From Clostridium felsineum DSM 794 (GTDB lineage Bacteria; Bacillota; Clostridia; Clostridiales; Clostridiaceae): 64,000 bases of DNA. The stretch covers positions 3,348,001 to 3,412,000 of the forward strand of contig NZ_CP096980.1 in assembly GCF_002006355.2 (NCBI RefSeq). The letters run 5' to 3'. The number at the start of each line of letters is the position of its first letter. Positions within the stretch are counted from its first letter, which is position 1. Both the position numbers and the translations under genes were made by a program. The notes beneath the pieces are model-generated. The model made no database searches. It had not been told where the DNA came from and worked only from the letters and a program-made list of their open reading frames with translations. Of the stretch, positions 1-8,438 are shown piece after piece.

Positions 1-1424
1 AATATACTTTTATATATATCTTTAATCTTTTTTGTGCATATCTTTTTGATATTCTTCTTTTTAGGGCTAAAAATTTCACATTCTAAAGCTTTATTAACTT
101 TTATTATAATGTCATCTTTAATATCAATTTTATTACAATCCATAGCTGCAAGAATAATATCTGGTGAATACTTATAGCTTATATTATTAAAATACTTATT
201 ATACTTACTTCCTTTGGGAAAATACTCGAATCCATACAAATATGAAAACTCATAATTTGAACTTTTTAAAGCATAATATCCATCCAAATAAAATAGTTCT
301 TTTATTTCATTTATAATACCTATTACTTCTTTTTTATTTCCGAGAAAATATACTATTGGAGTTTGGCTTTCCTTGTGTTTTTTATTTTTTAATTTCTTAA
401 AGATTCCCTCATGCCAAAACATTATGTCATTTTTATTAAGAAATTTTATTATTTCATTTGAAACGGTTTTACATAAAATAACCGAACGTATATATTCTTT
501 TTTAAGCTCTATACATTCTTTAATTTTCTTTACTTGCTTTTTATCATGATTATTAAATACTATTACTAAATCAAATGTTTTGTCATATATTTTCATAAAA
601 TCCAAATAATTATCTATGTACTTAAAATCAAAGAATAAATATTCTGTAAAAATACTTTTTGACAAATCTAAAATATATGCAGCTTTCAAATAACTTATAG
701 ACTTTAATGTATTACACCATTCTCTATTTCTAACAATATTCTGCTTTACAATATTAAATCTAAATTCATCTTTAAGGTACTGTAGAACATTATATATAAT
801 CGCTGTAAAATAAGCTGTTGCATAACTATTACATCTCTCCGTAATATATATACTGCCACTTTTTGTATTAAGTTTATGTACGCTGTTTACTAAAAAGTCA
901 ATTCCAACATATGTATTTTTTTCAATTTGTATTTTTTTATATCCCTTATTAAAATATGTATTTATAAAAATTCCTTTCCTACATTTAATTCCTATTACAT
1001 TAGGCAAACATGCTGGTATAGTATATTTATTATTGTTATTTTTCGCAGCCACTATGTAAATTCCCTTATCAAAAGCTCTATTACAAATATTTCTTAGCCT
1101 TTCAAAATCTTTATAATATATGCTCCCATTGCTTAAATTAATTATGTTAACATCATTATCTATGCACCATTCAATTGCCCTACAAAGTTTATTTACATTA
1201 CCTTTCCTTGTTAATTCATCTAATATTTTAATACTTATAATACACGGATTTTGAATATATTTTTTTATAATTGCTGCACAAACTGTACCATGTGATATTC
1301 TATCCGATTTATCCTTTCTTATAAAAATCTCAAGATTATCACCAACTACTAAATCTTGTTCCATTTTTTCCACATATAAATCAGAAGATGGATTAATCCC
1401 ATCGTCAATAATCGCAATTTTCAT
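1..1424 (-). CDS. Subtilase (S8) family peptidase of the peptide-maturation cluster, C-terminus beyond window
   Basis: The reading frame opens at an ATG at 1424 and stays open to base 1, so about 474 residues are visible and the C-terminus is missing. The catalytic triad of the subtilisin family can be placed: Asp7 in IAIIDDGIN, His45 in SHGTVCA, Ser200 in CNSYATAYFTA (the usual GTSxA is altered to NSYATA), with an Asn run near 129-132 for the oxyanion hole. There is no signal peptide, so it is probably cytoplasmic. After residue 220 comes a domain of over 250 residues that I do not recognise. It lies just downstream of the Cys-rich precursor gene on the same strand, so the natural inference is leader removal or peptide degradation. 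A cleavage role is inferred from context. Confidence 0.85.
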   Translation of the reverse strand, partial: MKIAIIDDGINPSSDLYVEKMEQDLVVGDNLEIFIRKDKSDRISHGTVCAAIIKKYIQNPCIISIKILDELTRKGNVNKLCRAIEWCIDNDVNIINLSNGSIYYKDFERLRNICNRAFDKGIYIVAAKNNNNKYTIPACLPNVIGIKCRKGIFINTYFNKGYKKIQIEKNTYVGIDFLVNSVHKLNTKSGSIYITERCNSYATAYFTAIIYNVLQYLKDEFRFNIVKQNIVRNREWCNTLKSISYLKAAYILDLSKSIFTEYLFFDFKYIDNYLDFMKIYDKTFDLVIVFNNHDKKQVKKIKECIELKKEYIRSVILCKTVSNEIIKFLNKNDIMFWHEGIFKKLKNKKHKESQTPIVYFLGNKKEVIGIINEIKELFYLDGYYALKSSNYEFSYLYGFEYFPKGSKYNKYFNNISYKYSPDIILAAMDCNKIDIKDDIIIKVNKALECEIFSPKKKNIKKICTKKIKDIYKSI

Positions 1425-1517
1425 AGTTTAAAATATAATCTCCTATTATTCTTAATAATTACTCTTAAATGGAAAGATGTTATTGTGACCAATAACATCT
1501 TCCCATTTAAATTATAA

Positions 1518-1688
1518 TTACATTTCTAAGCCTGTATTTGCATAAACAACTGCATCTTTTGCTGCATTACTTACAGATTCAGGATGATACCAAACTGAAC
1601 AGCCACAATAGCATCTACATGGGCAATCTCCAGCATATGCTTGTATTGAATTAGATTCAACATTGTTATTTTTACCTAATTTTTTCAT
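1518..1688 (-). CDS. Cys-rich ribosomal peptide precursor (Clo7bot/CLI_3235-like), 56 aa
   Basis: This 56-codon frame has a very strong ribosome binding site (a run of seven G, 8 nt before the ATG). The peptide has a polar leader ending in QAYAGD, a core DCPCRCYCGC with five Cys at every second position (22, 24, 26, 28, 30), then an Ala/Val-rich tail. Its neighbours are a radical SAM/SPASM enzyme, a TIGR04066-type protein, an acyl-carrier-related protein and a subtilase, the known set-up for clostridial Clo7bot-type Cys-rich peptides. The core is presumably modified by the radical SAM enzyme (for example Cys thioether links); that is inference. It has five Cys rather than the seven implied by the family name. 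Confidence 0.85.
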   Translation of the reverse strand: MKKLGKNNNVESNSIQAYAGDCPCRCYCGCSVWYHPESVSNAAKDAVVYANTGLEM

Positions 1689-1828
1689 TTATTATCCCCC
1701 CCTTCTTTGATTATATTAATTTCATTTTAACAACTAAATATTAAATTTAGTTTTCAAATTATATATTTGAAGACTTTTATCTACTTAAAAACAATAATTT
1801 AAAGCAGATTATGTCTTACAATCATTTT

Positions 1829-2077
1829 TTATTTAATAGCTCTTAAAACTGCCTCTTTAATACCATTAATAGAATTAAACTTATAGCTTTCTAAATCAAC
1901 TGCCTCTAATTTAATATTAAAATGTTTCTGAACTTCCAAAAAAACATATACCATATCAACTGCTGAAAACATCAATTTTCCTGTGAGGGAAACATCAAAA
2001 TTTTTTTCGGTATATAATTCTTTTTGTGGTTTTACTAAATTTAAAATATCAATAATTTCTTCTATTACATTTTCCAT
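1829..2077 (-). CDS. Peptide maturation system acyl-carrier-related protein (TIGR04069-like)
   Basis: An 82-residue protein with the size and helix pattern of an acyl carrier protein, including a VxVFLEVQKHFNIKL segment that matches helix II of ACPs. At the place where ACPs have DSLD, this protein reads SAVD (residues 38-41): the Ser that carries phosphopantetheine is Ala39. It therefore should not be able to carry an acyl group. The family is known from Cys-rich peptide maturation clusters, and this gene sits between the TIGR04066-type gene (15 bp away) and the precursor. A scaffold or docking role for the peptide or the radical SAM enzyme is likely but not shown. Confidence 0.75.
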   Translation of the reverse strand: MENVIEEIIDILNLVKPQKELYTEKNFDVSLTGKLMFSAVDMVYVFLEVQKHFNIKLEAVDLESYKFNSINGIKEAVLRAIK

Positions 2078-2091
2078 TAAAGTACCTCCAG

Positions 2092-3231
2092 CTAAACTAC
2101 AGTAACATATTTTGTAAGAGTATCAAGAGAATGTCTAAACATCTTTTCACAATCTTCATCATTTAAGGGATTAAAAATCGGTATAGTACAATCTTTAAAA
2201 TTATCTAGAATAATTTTGTCCACATTTTGTACTGGTAAATAATTCAAAACAACTTTGTGCTGTTCTGTTGAATAAGAAATATCTAATGTTGTATTTAACA
2301 TATTTATTACATCAATTTTAAATCCAAAACGATGCCAAAAGCATTCACTTAAATTTCTATAAAATTCTTCGGGCATGTCAGTAAAAGGCGTAACCAAGGC
2401 AAAATAATCACTAGAGAGTGCTTGCGAAATAAGATACGGATAAACTCCAAATCCATTAGTAATAATATCTGAATACTTCATCATTCCACTAGGCAATTGA
2501 ACAACTATAAGATCTGGCCTATATCTTTTTTCAACTTCCATTATGTAATAATTAAATAAAAATATTTTTTCTTCAATAGATATATTGAACTCAAATATAA
2601 AATTAGGAAAAGATAAATAACCAAGTATTCTACAGTTATCATTTAAACTTATTGTCAAAACTTTATATCCTTGCTTCTTATAACTTTCAGAAATAGAAAC
2701 CACACTACAGGTTGACTCTAGTTTATCTAGCAATTTTCCTACAAATATAACAGTAGCATCAGGCTTGTATATTCTTCCATAATCATTTACTTTTTTTTGA
2801 TTTTCTATATATTCCAGGCTTTTATCTGACCTTTTTAAATATTCAAATTCAACATTGCTTTTTTTACTTAATTCTTCTATTTCTAAAATATCTTTATCTT
2901 CTAATGTAAAGCAACATACAATATTCTTATTAAATTTAATACTTGTCTTTATTTTGCTTACTATATCTCTATACATTAACTTTTTATTATCACAATCAGC
3001 AATCACAATTGTATCGCATCTTTCTATTTCTTCTAAAAAATCATTAGATATGTCAATCCCCAAGTAATCACTATTATTAATTTTACTTACATCATTTTTT
3101 TCTTTAGCAAAAAACCAAGTCTTCGGAGTTACTACAGACATAATTTCATATTCATCTGATCTATTAATCATTTCTTTCATTACCGAAAAAAACTTATTTG
3201 AAAATGGGTAAATTAAAACTTTTTTCTTCAT
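2092..3231 (-). CDS. Peptide maturation system protein, TIGR04066-like
   Basis: A 379-residue soluble protein. Residues 1-145 look like a Rossmann-type domain (VLIYPFSNKFF start, alternating strands and helices). From about residue 160 a second alpha/beta domain begins with a segment reading VIFVGKLLDKLESTC that resembles a degenerate P-loop region, followed by DLIVVQLPSGMM. It fits the TIGR04066 family that accompanies Clo7bot-type Cys-rich peptides and their radical SAM maturase; the assignment rests on size, context and general look. Its biochemical role is unknown. It is 15 bp upstream of the acyl-carrier-related gene and 73 bp downstream of the radical SAM gene, so one transcript is likely. 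Confidence 0.7.
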   Translation of the reverse strand: MKKKVLIYPFSNKFFSVMKEMINRSDEYEIMSVVTPKTWFFAKEKNDVSKINNSDYLGIDISNDFLEEIERCDTIVIADCDNKKLMYRDIVSKIKTSIKFNKNIVCCFTLEDKDILEIEELSKKSNVEFEYLKRSDKSLEYIENQKKVNDYGRIYKPDATVIFVGKLLDKLESTCSVVSISESYKKQGYKVLTISLNDNCRILGYLSFPNFIFEFNISIEEKIFLFNYYIMEVEKRYRPDLIVVQLPSGMMKYSDIITNGFGVYPYLISQALSSDYFALVTPFTDMPEEFYRNLSECFWHRFGFKIDVINMLNTTLDISYSTEQHKVVLNYLPVQNVDKIILDNFKDCTIPIFNPLNDEDCEKMFRHSLDTLTKYVTVV

Positions 3232-3304
3232 AATTTCACATTTTACATAAAATAAATAAAAGTTTTATTTATTTTATGTGTTTCCTTTCTTAATATTTTA
3301 ATAC

Positions 3305-4717
3305 TCATATTCTATAAATCGTTCTACACTCTTTAAGTAAAATTAATTTTTTCAAATCATCTTCTACAGATGCTCTAACTCCTTTGCATAATTCTAACTT
3401 TGCATCTGCAGACAATTTTCCTTTTCTTTCAAGTTTCTTAGCACATATAGTACATTTTCTTAAAGCCCAACATTTTTTACATTCTTCTGGTGTTAATCTG
3501 CCTATATTTAATAAATTCTTCACTTTTTTTATATTGAATCCTTCATCCAGATTTCCTATTTTCATAACCTCTGAAACTTCACTAACTTTCTCACAAGGAA
3601 AAAATTCACCATGCACATTGACAAAAAGCCTTCTTTTACCTGGTATACATGGACCACTAGGTGCTGTACTTTCAGGAAGTCCATTATCTTCAATCATATT
3701 TTCTTTAAAAGTATGAATAGAATTAATTACACTTGCAATTAAAGGATATGTTTTTAAACCTTTAATATCTCCAACTAAATTTACCATCCCAATAAATATT
3801 TGATAAAAATATTTTTCGATAAATTCTTTTGAATAAGTTGTTTGCTCGTTTGAAAAAAAATTTTCTACAATAACTGAACCAACGTCTAATCCTTCAAAAA
3901 TTTCATTTTCAAAAATACTATTCATTTTATCAAAATCATTTTTAGGATCCATTACTGTGTTAACTCTTAAAAAATCTCTCAGTTCATTACCATACTTATC
4001 TTTTAGTTTTTGTAAATTATATATTATTTTTGCAAAAGAGCCCGTCCCATCTGCAAATTTTCTATTTATATCATGTATTTCCTCTGGTCCATCTAAACTT
4101 ATCATTATGTCTATATTATTATTTATTGAATATTCTATTATCTCTTCAGTTAATAATGTTGCATTGGTAGTTAATGCAAATCTTAATTCTTTACCTATAA
4201 AATTTTCCTTTGCATATGAAATTATCTCTTTAATAAAATCAAATTTTAATAGCGGTTCTCCTCCATAAAATGATATAACAATCTTTTCACTATCATTAGA
4301 ATGCCTAAGCAAAAAATCAATTGCTTTAGTTGCAGTTTCCATACTCATTTCTTTATTTGAACGGTTTCTTTGAGTTGAATTATCAAACTTAGAATATGCA
4401 CAATACGAACATCTCAAATTGCAATCTTGGGTTACTTGAAGTGTAAGTTGATCAATATGCCTATCCAAATGGTATTCTAAATTATCTGTTTCAGGATGCT
4501 TAATTTCTTTTAATGTATTGCTTGATAGATATCCATTTTGTTTTAATTTATTAATTTTATTTTGTGTATCTTCATTTTGTTTAAATTCTTCATCATTTAA
4601 TAATTTTCCGAGAAAATCATAAACATCTTTATTAACGTTTACAACCTCATTTTTATTTACATCATAGAAATAAAATCCGTTAATTGATGATAATAAATGA
4701 ATAAATGGCTTTTCCAT
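3305..4717 (-). CDS. ccpM: Cys-rich peptide radical SAM maturase (CcpM-like), SPASM domain
   Basis: A 470-residue radical SAM enzyme. An N-terminal region of about 90 residues, probably a peptide-recognition domain, is followed by the cluster motif CNLRCSYC (Cys99, 103, 106), then FYGGEPLL, typical of SPASM-type peptide-modifying enzymes. The C-terminal third has the SPASM Cys set: Cys in GPCIPG, FFPCEK, ECKKCWALRKCTIC and ELCKG, for auxiliary Fe-S clusters. It should modify the Cys-rich precursor encoded downstream, reductively cleaving SAM to start radical chemistry. First gene of the cluster in transcription order, with a GGAGG site before the ATG. The exact bond it makes cannot be read from the sequence. 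Confidence 0.85.
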   Translation of the reverse strand: MEKPFIHLLSSINGFYFYDVNKNEVVNVNKDVYDFLGKLLNDEEFKQNEDTQNKINKLKQNGYLSSNTLKEIKHPETDNLEYHLDRHIDQLTLQVTQDCNLRCSYCAYSKFDNSTQRNRSNKEMSMETATKAIDFLLRHSNDSEKIVISFYGGEPLLKFDFIKEIISYAKENFIGKELRFALTTNATLLTEEIIEYSINNNIDIMISLDGPEEIHDINRKFADGTGSFAKIIYNLQKLKDKYGNELRDFLRVNTVMDPKNDFDKMNSIFENEIFEGLDVGSVIVENFFSNEQTTYSKEFIEKYFYQIFIGMVNLVGDIKGLKTYPLIASVINSIHTFKENMIEDNGLPESTAPSGPCIPGKRRLFVNVHGEFFPCEKVSEVSEVMKIGNLDEGFNIKKVKNLLNIGRLTPEECKKCWALRKCTICAKKLERKGKLSADAKLELCKGVRASVEDDLKKLILLKECRTIYRI

Positions 4718-4777
4718 GTTGCCTCCTCCAATATAATTTTCTACTCTTTTATCTATTAATACTATTTTCTCACATTA

Positions 4778-4805
4778 TCGAGTAAAATAAATACATTTAT
4801 CTCGA
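4778..4805. promoter_or_regulatory. Imperfect inverted repeat upstream of the peptide cluster
   Basis: TCGAGTAAA and TTTATCTCGA arms face each other 60-90 bp upstream of the radical SAM start codon. The position suits an operator or promoter-associated site. Which regulator binds is unknown; the LytTR regulator just upstream is a candidate, although LytTR sites are normally direct repeats. Confidence 0.35.
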
Positions 4806-4898
4806 AACATACAAGATATGCCACAAAGTTCAAAATGTCCTTATTTAATTTGTATTTTGAAAAAAATATTCTGTTTATTCCTTAAATTGTATGTTTAA

Positions 4899-5642
4899 TT
4901 ATAGTATTACCTTCCCTTTTTTAAACTCTGATATAACATTGTCCTTAAATTTATAACCTAGAAGAGCAACTTTACAACATTTATGAAAATATACATTGCT
5001 TAATTTAACATCTATTTTTTCTATTTTCCTTATGTAATTCTTATTTACTGCAAAAGCCTTATGACTTCGAATTATGTATTCGCAATCAATTGATTGCAAT
5101 AACTTTTTTAAACTCATATTATTAACAGTATAGGTTCCTTTTATAGTGTTAAGTTCACATTTTTTCCCCTTAACCTCTATAAAAAATATATCATCTACTT
5201 TTATATTCACATATGTACCATTTTGGGGCATTATAATAATTTCTTTATTGGTTCTTTCTTTAATCACATTATTTTCATGAAACATAAGTTTACTTAATAT
5301 AGCTTTTACGATTTTTTCATTATATGGTTTCAATATGTAGTCATAGCAATGTACCTTTTTAAAAGCTTGTATTATATACTCCATATGATGTGTCAAGAAA
5401 ATAATTTGACTAAACTGATATTTCTTAATTTTTCTAATCTTCATTGCAAGATTTAATCCTGAGGACTCTTTAAGCATTATATCTAATAAAAATATATTAA
5501 CATCATTATTTTCAATTATTTTTAAAGCCTCAGCTTCACAATCAGCTTCATATATTTTTACGAATTGATATATAGATACAATTATGTTTTTTATTTTGTG
5601 TCTTTGTTCAGCATTATCTTCTACTAAAATAACAGAATACAA
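4899..5642 (-). CDS. LytTR-family response regulator (AgrA/ComE type)
   Basis: About 248 residues: a receiver domain (ILVEDN near the start, phosphoacceptor Asp in NIFLLDIML near residue 55, Lys in ILKPYNEK) and a C-terminal LytTR DNA-binding domain from about residue 140 (FFIEVKGKKCELNT, YIIRSHKAFAVNKNYI). Such regulators usually obey a histidine kinase and often control peptide production. No kinase is visible in the window, so the partner is missing or elsewhere. It lies on the same strand, 180 bp upstream of the peptide maturation genes, and probably regulates them. Start: a TTG at 5642 has GGAG at good spacing; ATG at 5648 is too close to it. Confidence 0.8.
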   Translation of the reverse strand: MYSVILVEDNAEQRHKIKNIIVSIYQFVKIYEADCEAEALKIIENNDVNIFLLDIMLKESSGLNLAMKIRKIKKYQFSQIIFLTHHMEYIIQAFKKVHCYDYILKPYNEKIVKAILSKLMFHENNVIKERTNKEIIIMPQNGTYVNIKVDDIFFIEVKGKKCELNTIKGTYTVNNMSLKKLLQSIDCEYIIRSHKAFAVNKNYIRKIEKIDVKLSNVYFHKCCKVALLGYKFKDNVISEFKKGKVIL

Positions 5643-5905
5643 AAGCATCACTCCAAATCTAGTTTTTTACTTAATTATATTATATTTAAAACATTGATAC
5701 AATTTTCAAAACTTATTCTCATACAATGATTAGATATTAGAAATATTTATTCCTTATATTATACAATTTCATATTATATAAATCAGTAAAATTAATAATA
5801 TCTTGTTTACATATTATTTTTTGAATTATTTGACATTAAAATTAATTAGTGGTATTTTATACTTGTAATGTAAAACATACACATAAGGAAAGGATTGTGA
5901 TTTAC

Positions 5906-6268
5906 ATGAATAAAAAAATCAAACTTTTATCAGCAACATTATGCACTTTAGCATTAACCTTAAGTTTACCATTAGCAACAGCTCAAGCATCAACTGTTCA
6001 TTCATCAAACATAACTACTAAAATTTCAATGCCAACTGAAGTTGTCACTGGTACTCTCAGTGGATATGCTACTCAAAACGTACCCCTTCTAGCTAGCCCT
6101 GATGCTTCTTGTAAGACAATTACAAGTTGGCTTATACAAGGAACTCGTTTTGTAATAACAAGAACTGATACTAATGGTTGGTATTATGGTGCTTGGGGAA
6201 GTGATTATAACGGTTGGAATTGGGGTTGGGTTAAAGTAGGCTATATAACTGACATAACACTTACTTAA
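5906..6268 (+). CDS. Small secreted SH3-like protein
   Basis: 120 residues from an ATG preceded by AAGGAAAGG. A lipid-style N-terminus with two Lys, a hydrophobic stretch and ATAQAS gives a Sec signal peptide cut near residue 28. The mature part resembles a bacterial SH3 (SH3b) domain: NVPLLASPDASCKTI, then GTRFVITRTDTNGWYYG and GWVKVGYI. Such domains bind cell wall or accompany wall hydrolases, but there is no catalytic domain here. A broken paralogue follows directly. Longer start at 5849 lacks a ribosome site. Role unknown; wall binding or a small extracellular effector are possible. Confidence 0.75.
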   Translation: MNKKIKLLSATLCTLALTLSLPLATAQASTVHSSNITTKISMPTEVVTGTLSGYATQNVPLLASPDASCKTITSWLIQGTRFVITRTDTNGWYYGAWGSDYNGWNWGWVKVGYITDITLT

Positions 6269-6590
6269 ATTTTTATCATCAGTTTTATGGGGATTAGCAA
6301 TAACTTTTAGTCTATCATTAACAAGCTTAAGCACTTCAACTATGCAACCTACAAAAACAACAACTAATAATGTACTGTTAATGAGCTTTTCTAGCTCCAA
6401 TTATGGTTCTATTTGGAGAATTGCTAATCAAAATTTATACCTACTAAATAGTCCTAGCATATCTTGAAAACAAATAGTCGGTCATCTTGCATTCGGCACA
6501 CGTTTTCAATATTGCAAAGTCCTTGTCAAGGATGATATTATGATAGTGACTATAATGGTTGGATTCAATCTTAATATATATGCAATATAC
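6267..6590 (+). pseudogene. Decayed tandem copy of the SH3-like protein
   Basis: Immediately after the intact gene, in the next frame, the DNA reads KFLSSVLWGLAITFSLSLTS, matching the signal peptide KLLSATLCTLALTLSL of the neighbour. Further on IANQNLYLLNSPSIS ends in a TGA, then QIVGHLAFGTRFQY and, after a frameshift, SDYNGWIQ match the intact copy segments TWLIQGTRF-like and SDYNGWNWG. The copy lacks its start codon and has a nonsense codon and at least one frameshift. It is a tandem duplication that has lost function. Confidence 0.8.
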
Positions 6591-6633
6591 GAGTTGAATA
6601 TTAATTAAACATACTATTTTTAATACTAAGAAT

Positions 6634-6697
6634 GTACATCGAGATATGCATAAAACTTATAATTAACTTTTATATATATCTCGATGTGTACTTTTTT
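6634..6697 (+). terminator. Terminator after SH3-like gene and its relic
   Basis: Arms ATCGAGATAT and ATATCTCGAT, extended by GTAC on both outer ends with a 2-nt bulge, around a 27-nt loop. Six T follow on the plus strand. Confidence 0.6.
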
Positions 6698-6738
6698 ATA
6701 TGAGGCATACATCCTTAGTGAAAACTTTATACTATATT

Positions 6739-7257
6739 TTAATTATTTAATTTATCTATCCTCTCTTTTAAGTCATTAAAATCAATAGGCCTGTATTTCC
6801 ACCTCTCAACACTTACACATGCAGATTTTTTTGTAACAGATTTATACATATCAGTTCCATGAACATGACCATAGATATAGAAAAATGGAGTTTCAGCATT
6901 AATATACTGTGGCGGCTCATGCTGCATTACTACAAATTCGTTATATATAATTGGATATTTATAAACTTCTTCAAATCCACATTCAAACCACTCATTCAGA
7001 GTTAGATAATTATCATGGTTTCCCATAACAAGTACCTTTTTCCCGTTTAACTTTTCAATAATATTCTTCATTTTAGATAATTGATATACTCCAACATCTC
7101 CAAGATGAAATACCGTATCCTCCTTATCAACAACACTGTTCCATAATGTAATCATTTTATTATCCATATCTTCTACAGACGAAAATGGCCTTTTTTCATA
7201 TGCTATTATATTTTCATCTCCAAAATGTGTATCTGCTATTATAAAAACTTTTGACAT
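6739..7257 (-). CDS. Metallophosphoesterase family protein
   Basis: A 172-residue calcineurin-like phosphoesterase. The metal-binding motifs are all present in order: ADTHFGDENI, HLGDVG, MGNHDN, a later MQHEPP and GHVHGTD near the C-terminus. These ligate two metals and hydrolyse phosphodiesters or phosphomonoesters; the substrate cannot be told. The small, single-domain form resembles proteins often found on phages and in clostridial genomes. I choose the ATG at 7257 because GGAGG stands 8 nt before it; a longer frame to 7272 would place the start on top of that site. Stands alone on the minus strand. Confidence 0.85.
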   Translation of the reverse strand: MSKVFIIADTHFGDENIIAYEKRPFSSVEDMDNKMITLWNSVVDKEDTVFHLGDVGVYQLSKMKNIIEKLNGKKVLVMGNHDNYLTLNEWFECGFEEVYKYPIIYNEFVVMQHEPPQYINAETPFFYIYGHVHGTDMYKSVTKKSACVSVERWKYRPIDFNDLKERIDKLNN

Positions 7258-7296
7258 AATTATTACCTCCATTTTAAAGTGATAAATACTCAGTTA

Positions 7297-7440
7297 TCAA
7301 ACTTCATTATGTACTTCCCCTAAATCAAACCTATCCAAGGCTATTTTAGCTTCATCAGGATATACCAATGCTATAATCTATGTATGAATAATTCCTTCTT
7401 GCAATTTGTACTTCACCTGAAAACATATAATCATCCACTA
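7297..7440 (-). pseudogene. Remnant of an unidentified gene
   Basis: Between the TetR gene and the phosphoesterase the minus strand reads DDYMFSGEVQIARRNYSYID in one frame and, after a shift, IALVYPDEAKIALDRFDLGEV followed by a stop. The two pieces join into a plausible C-terminus. No start codon or intact frame remains. I do not recognise the family. Confidence 0.4.
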
Positions 7441-7447
7441 ATATTAC

Positions 7448-8041
7448 TTAAAGCTTTCTTAAAATTTCATCAGTATATTTTTTTCCTTCTTTTACTATAT
7501 CAAATTTTCCACTTGAAAAACACCAGGAAGCCATGATCCCCCTAACAAAACTTTCTAAGTATAAAAATATTTCTTCCTTGGTTTGCTCCGTTTCAAATAT
7601 ACTCTCATTAATACCTTCTGAAATCAATATTTTTAAAACATCTGTAAAATTACGTCTTTCAAAATGCTTACTATCTCCCGTTATACATTCTGATAGATTT
7701 GTTACATATGCTCTACAGGTAACCATATATCCGACGTGATCTGCAAACATGAATTCTGATATAATAAATTTTTCTATTTTTGACTTTATATCAATTTTTC
7801 TATTTTTACAAACTAGTTCTTCATATTTCTTCAGAACAAATTCCCTCATATCTGAATAATAGCTTTCTTTTACAATATCTTCTTTAGATTTGTAGTGGAC
7901 ATAAAAAGTTCCCTTGGCCACTCCTGCTTTCTCACATATTTCACTTACAGTAACCTCATCATAACCTTTTTCTTTTATTAATTTAACAGCAGTTTCAAAC
8001 AATTTATTTTTTGTAAGTACTGATCTTTCTTTTCTTAACAT
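7448..8041 (-). CDS. TetR/AcrR family transcriptional regulator
   Basis: 197 residues from an ATG with AAGGAAGGA upstream. The N-terminal helix-turn-helix is clear: LFETAVKLIKEKGYDEVTVSEICEKAGVAKGTFYVHYKSKEDIV, about residues 13-55. The rest is an all-helical ligand or dimer domain. An upstream in-frame extension to 8179 would run through the operator and lacks a ribosome site, so it is discarded. It is divergent from the YciI-like gene, and a palindromic operator lies between the two starts, which suggests autoregulation and control of the neighbour. The inducer is unknown. Confidence 0.85.
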   Translation of the reverse strand: MLRKERSVLTKNKLFETAVKLIKEKGYDEVTVSEICEKAGVAKGTFYVHYKSKEDIVKESYYSDMREFVLKKYEELVCKNRKIDIKSKIEKFIISEFMFADHVGYMVTCRAYVTNLSECITGDSKHFERRNFTDVLKILISEGINESIFETEQTKEEIFLYLESFVRGIMASWCFSSGKFDIVKEGKKYTDEILRKL

Positions 8042-8082
8042 TTTTATTCCTTCCTTGACTTTTTTAATTAAATGTATATAAT

Positions 8083-8111
8083 AATGACTATAGTCAGTGA
8101 CTGTAGTCATT
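8083..8111. promoter_or_regulatory. Probable TetR operator
   Basis: Two adjoining near-palindromes, AATGACTATAGTCA and TGACTGTAGTCATT, which are also mirror images of each other, giving a 29-nt inverted repeat. It lies between the divergent TetR and YciI-like genes, where both promoters must be. Confidence 0.75.
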
Positions 8112-8144
8112 ATTATATTAAAATATTTAAAGGAGAAAATCAAT

Positions 8145-8429
8145 ATGTTCATAATAAATCTTGAATACATAAAATCCATTAATGAGGTAGAAAAATATTT
8201 ACCTAATCATATATCGTTTCTAGATAAATACTACTCTAAACAAAAATTCATTTGCTCTGGCAGAAAAAATCCACGTACCGGTGGAATTATACTTTGCACT
8301 GCTGAAAATGTTGATGAAGTTAATGAAATATTAAGGGAAGATCCCTTTTTTAAAGAAAAGATTGCTAACTATGAAATTATTCAGTTCTTCCCTACAAAAT
8401 ATTCAGATGATTTTAAAAGCTTTATTTGA
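8145..8429 (+). CDS. YciI-like protein
   Basis: 94 residues with the YCII fold pattern: MFIINLEYIKSINEVEKYLPNHISFLDKYYSKQKFICSG (helix with His20 after a first strand), then RTGGIILCTAENVDEVNEILREDPFFKEKIANYEIIQF. This is the ferredoxin-like dimer shared by YciI and muconolactone isomerases; enzyme activity has been proposed for some members but the substrate here is unknown. The ATG at 8145 has AAAGGAG at ideal spacing. Divergent from the TetR gene and probably repressed by it through the shared operator. Confidence 0.75.
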   Translation: MFIINLEYIKSINEVEKYLPNHISFLDKYYSKQKFICSGRKNPRTGGIILCTAENVDEVNEILREDPFFKEKIANYEIIQFFPTKYSDDFKSFI

Positions 8430-8438
8430 ATATACCTA

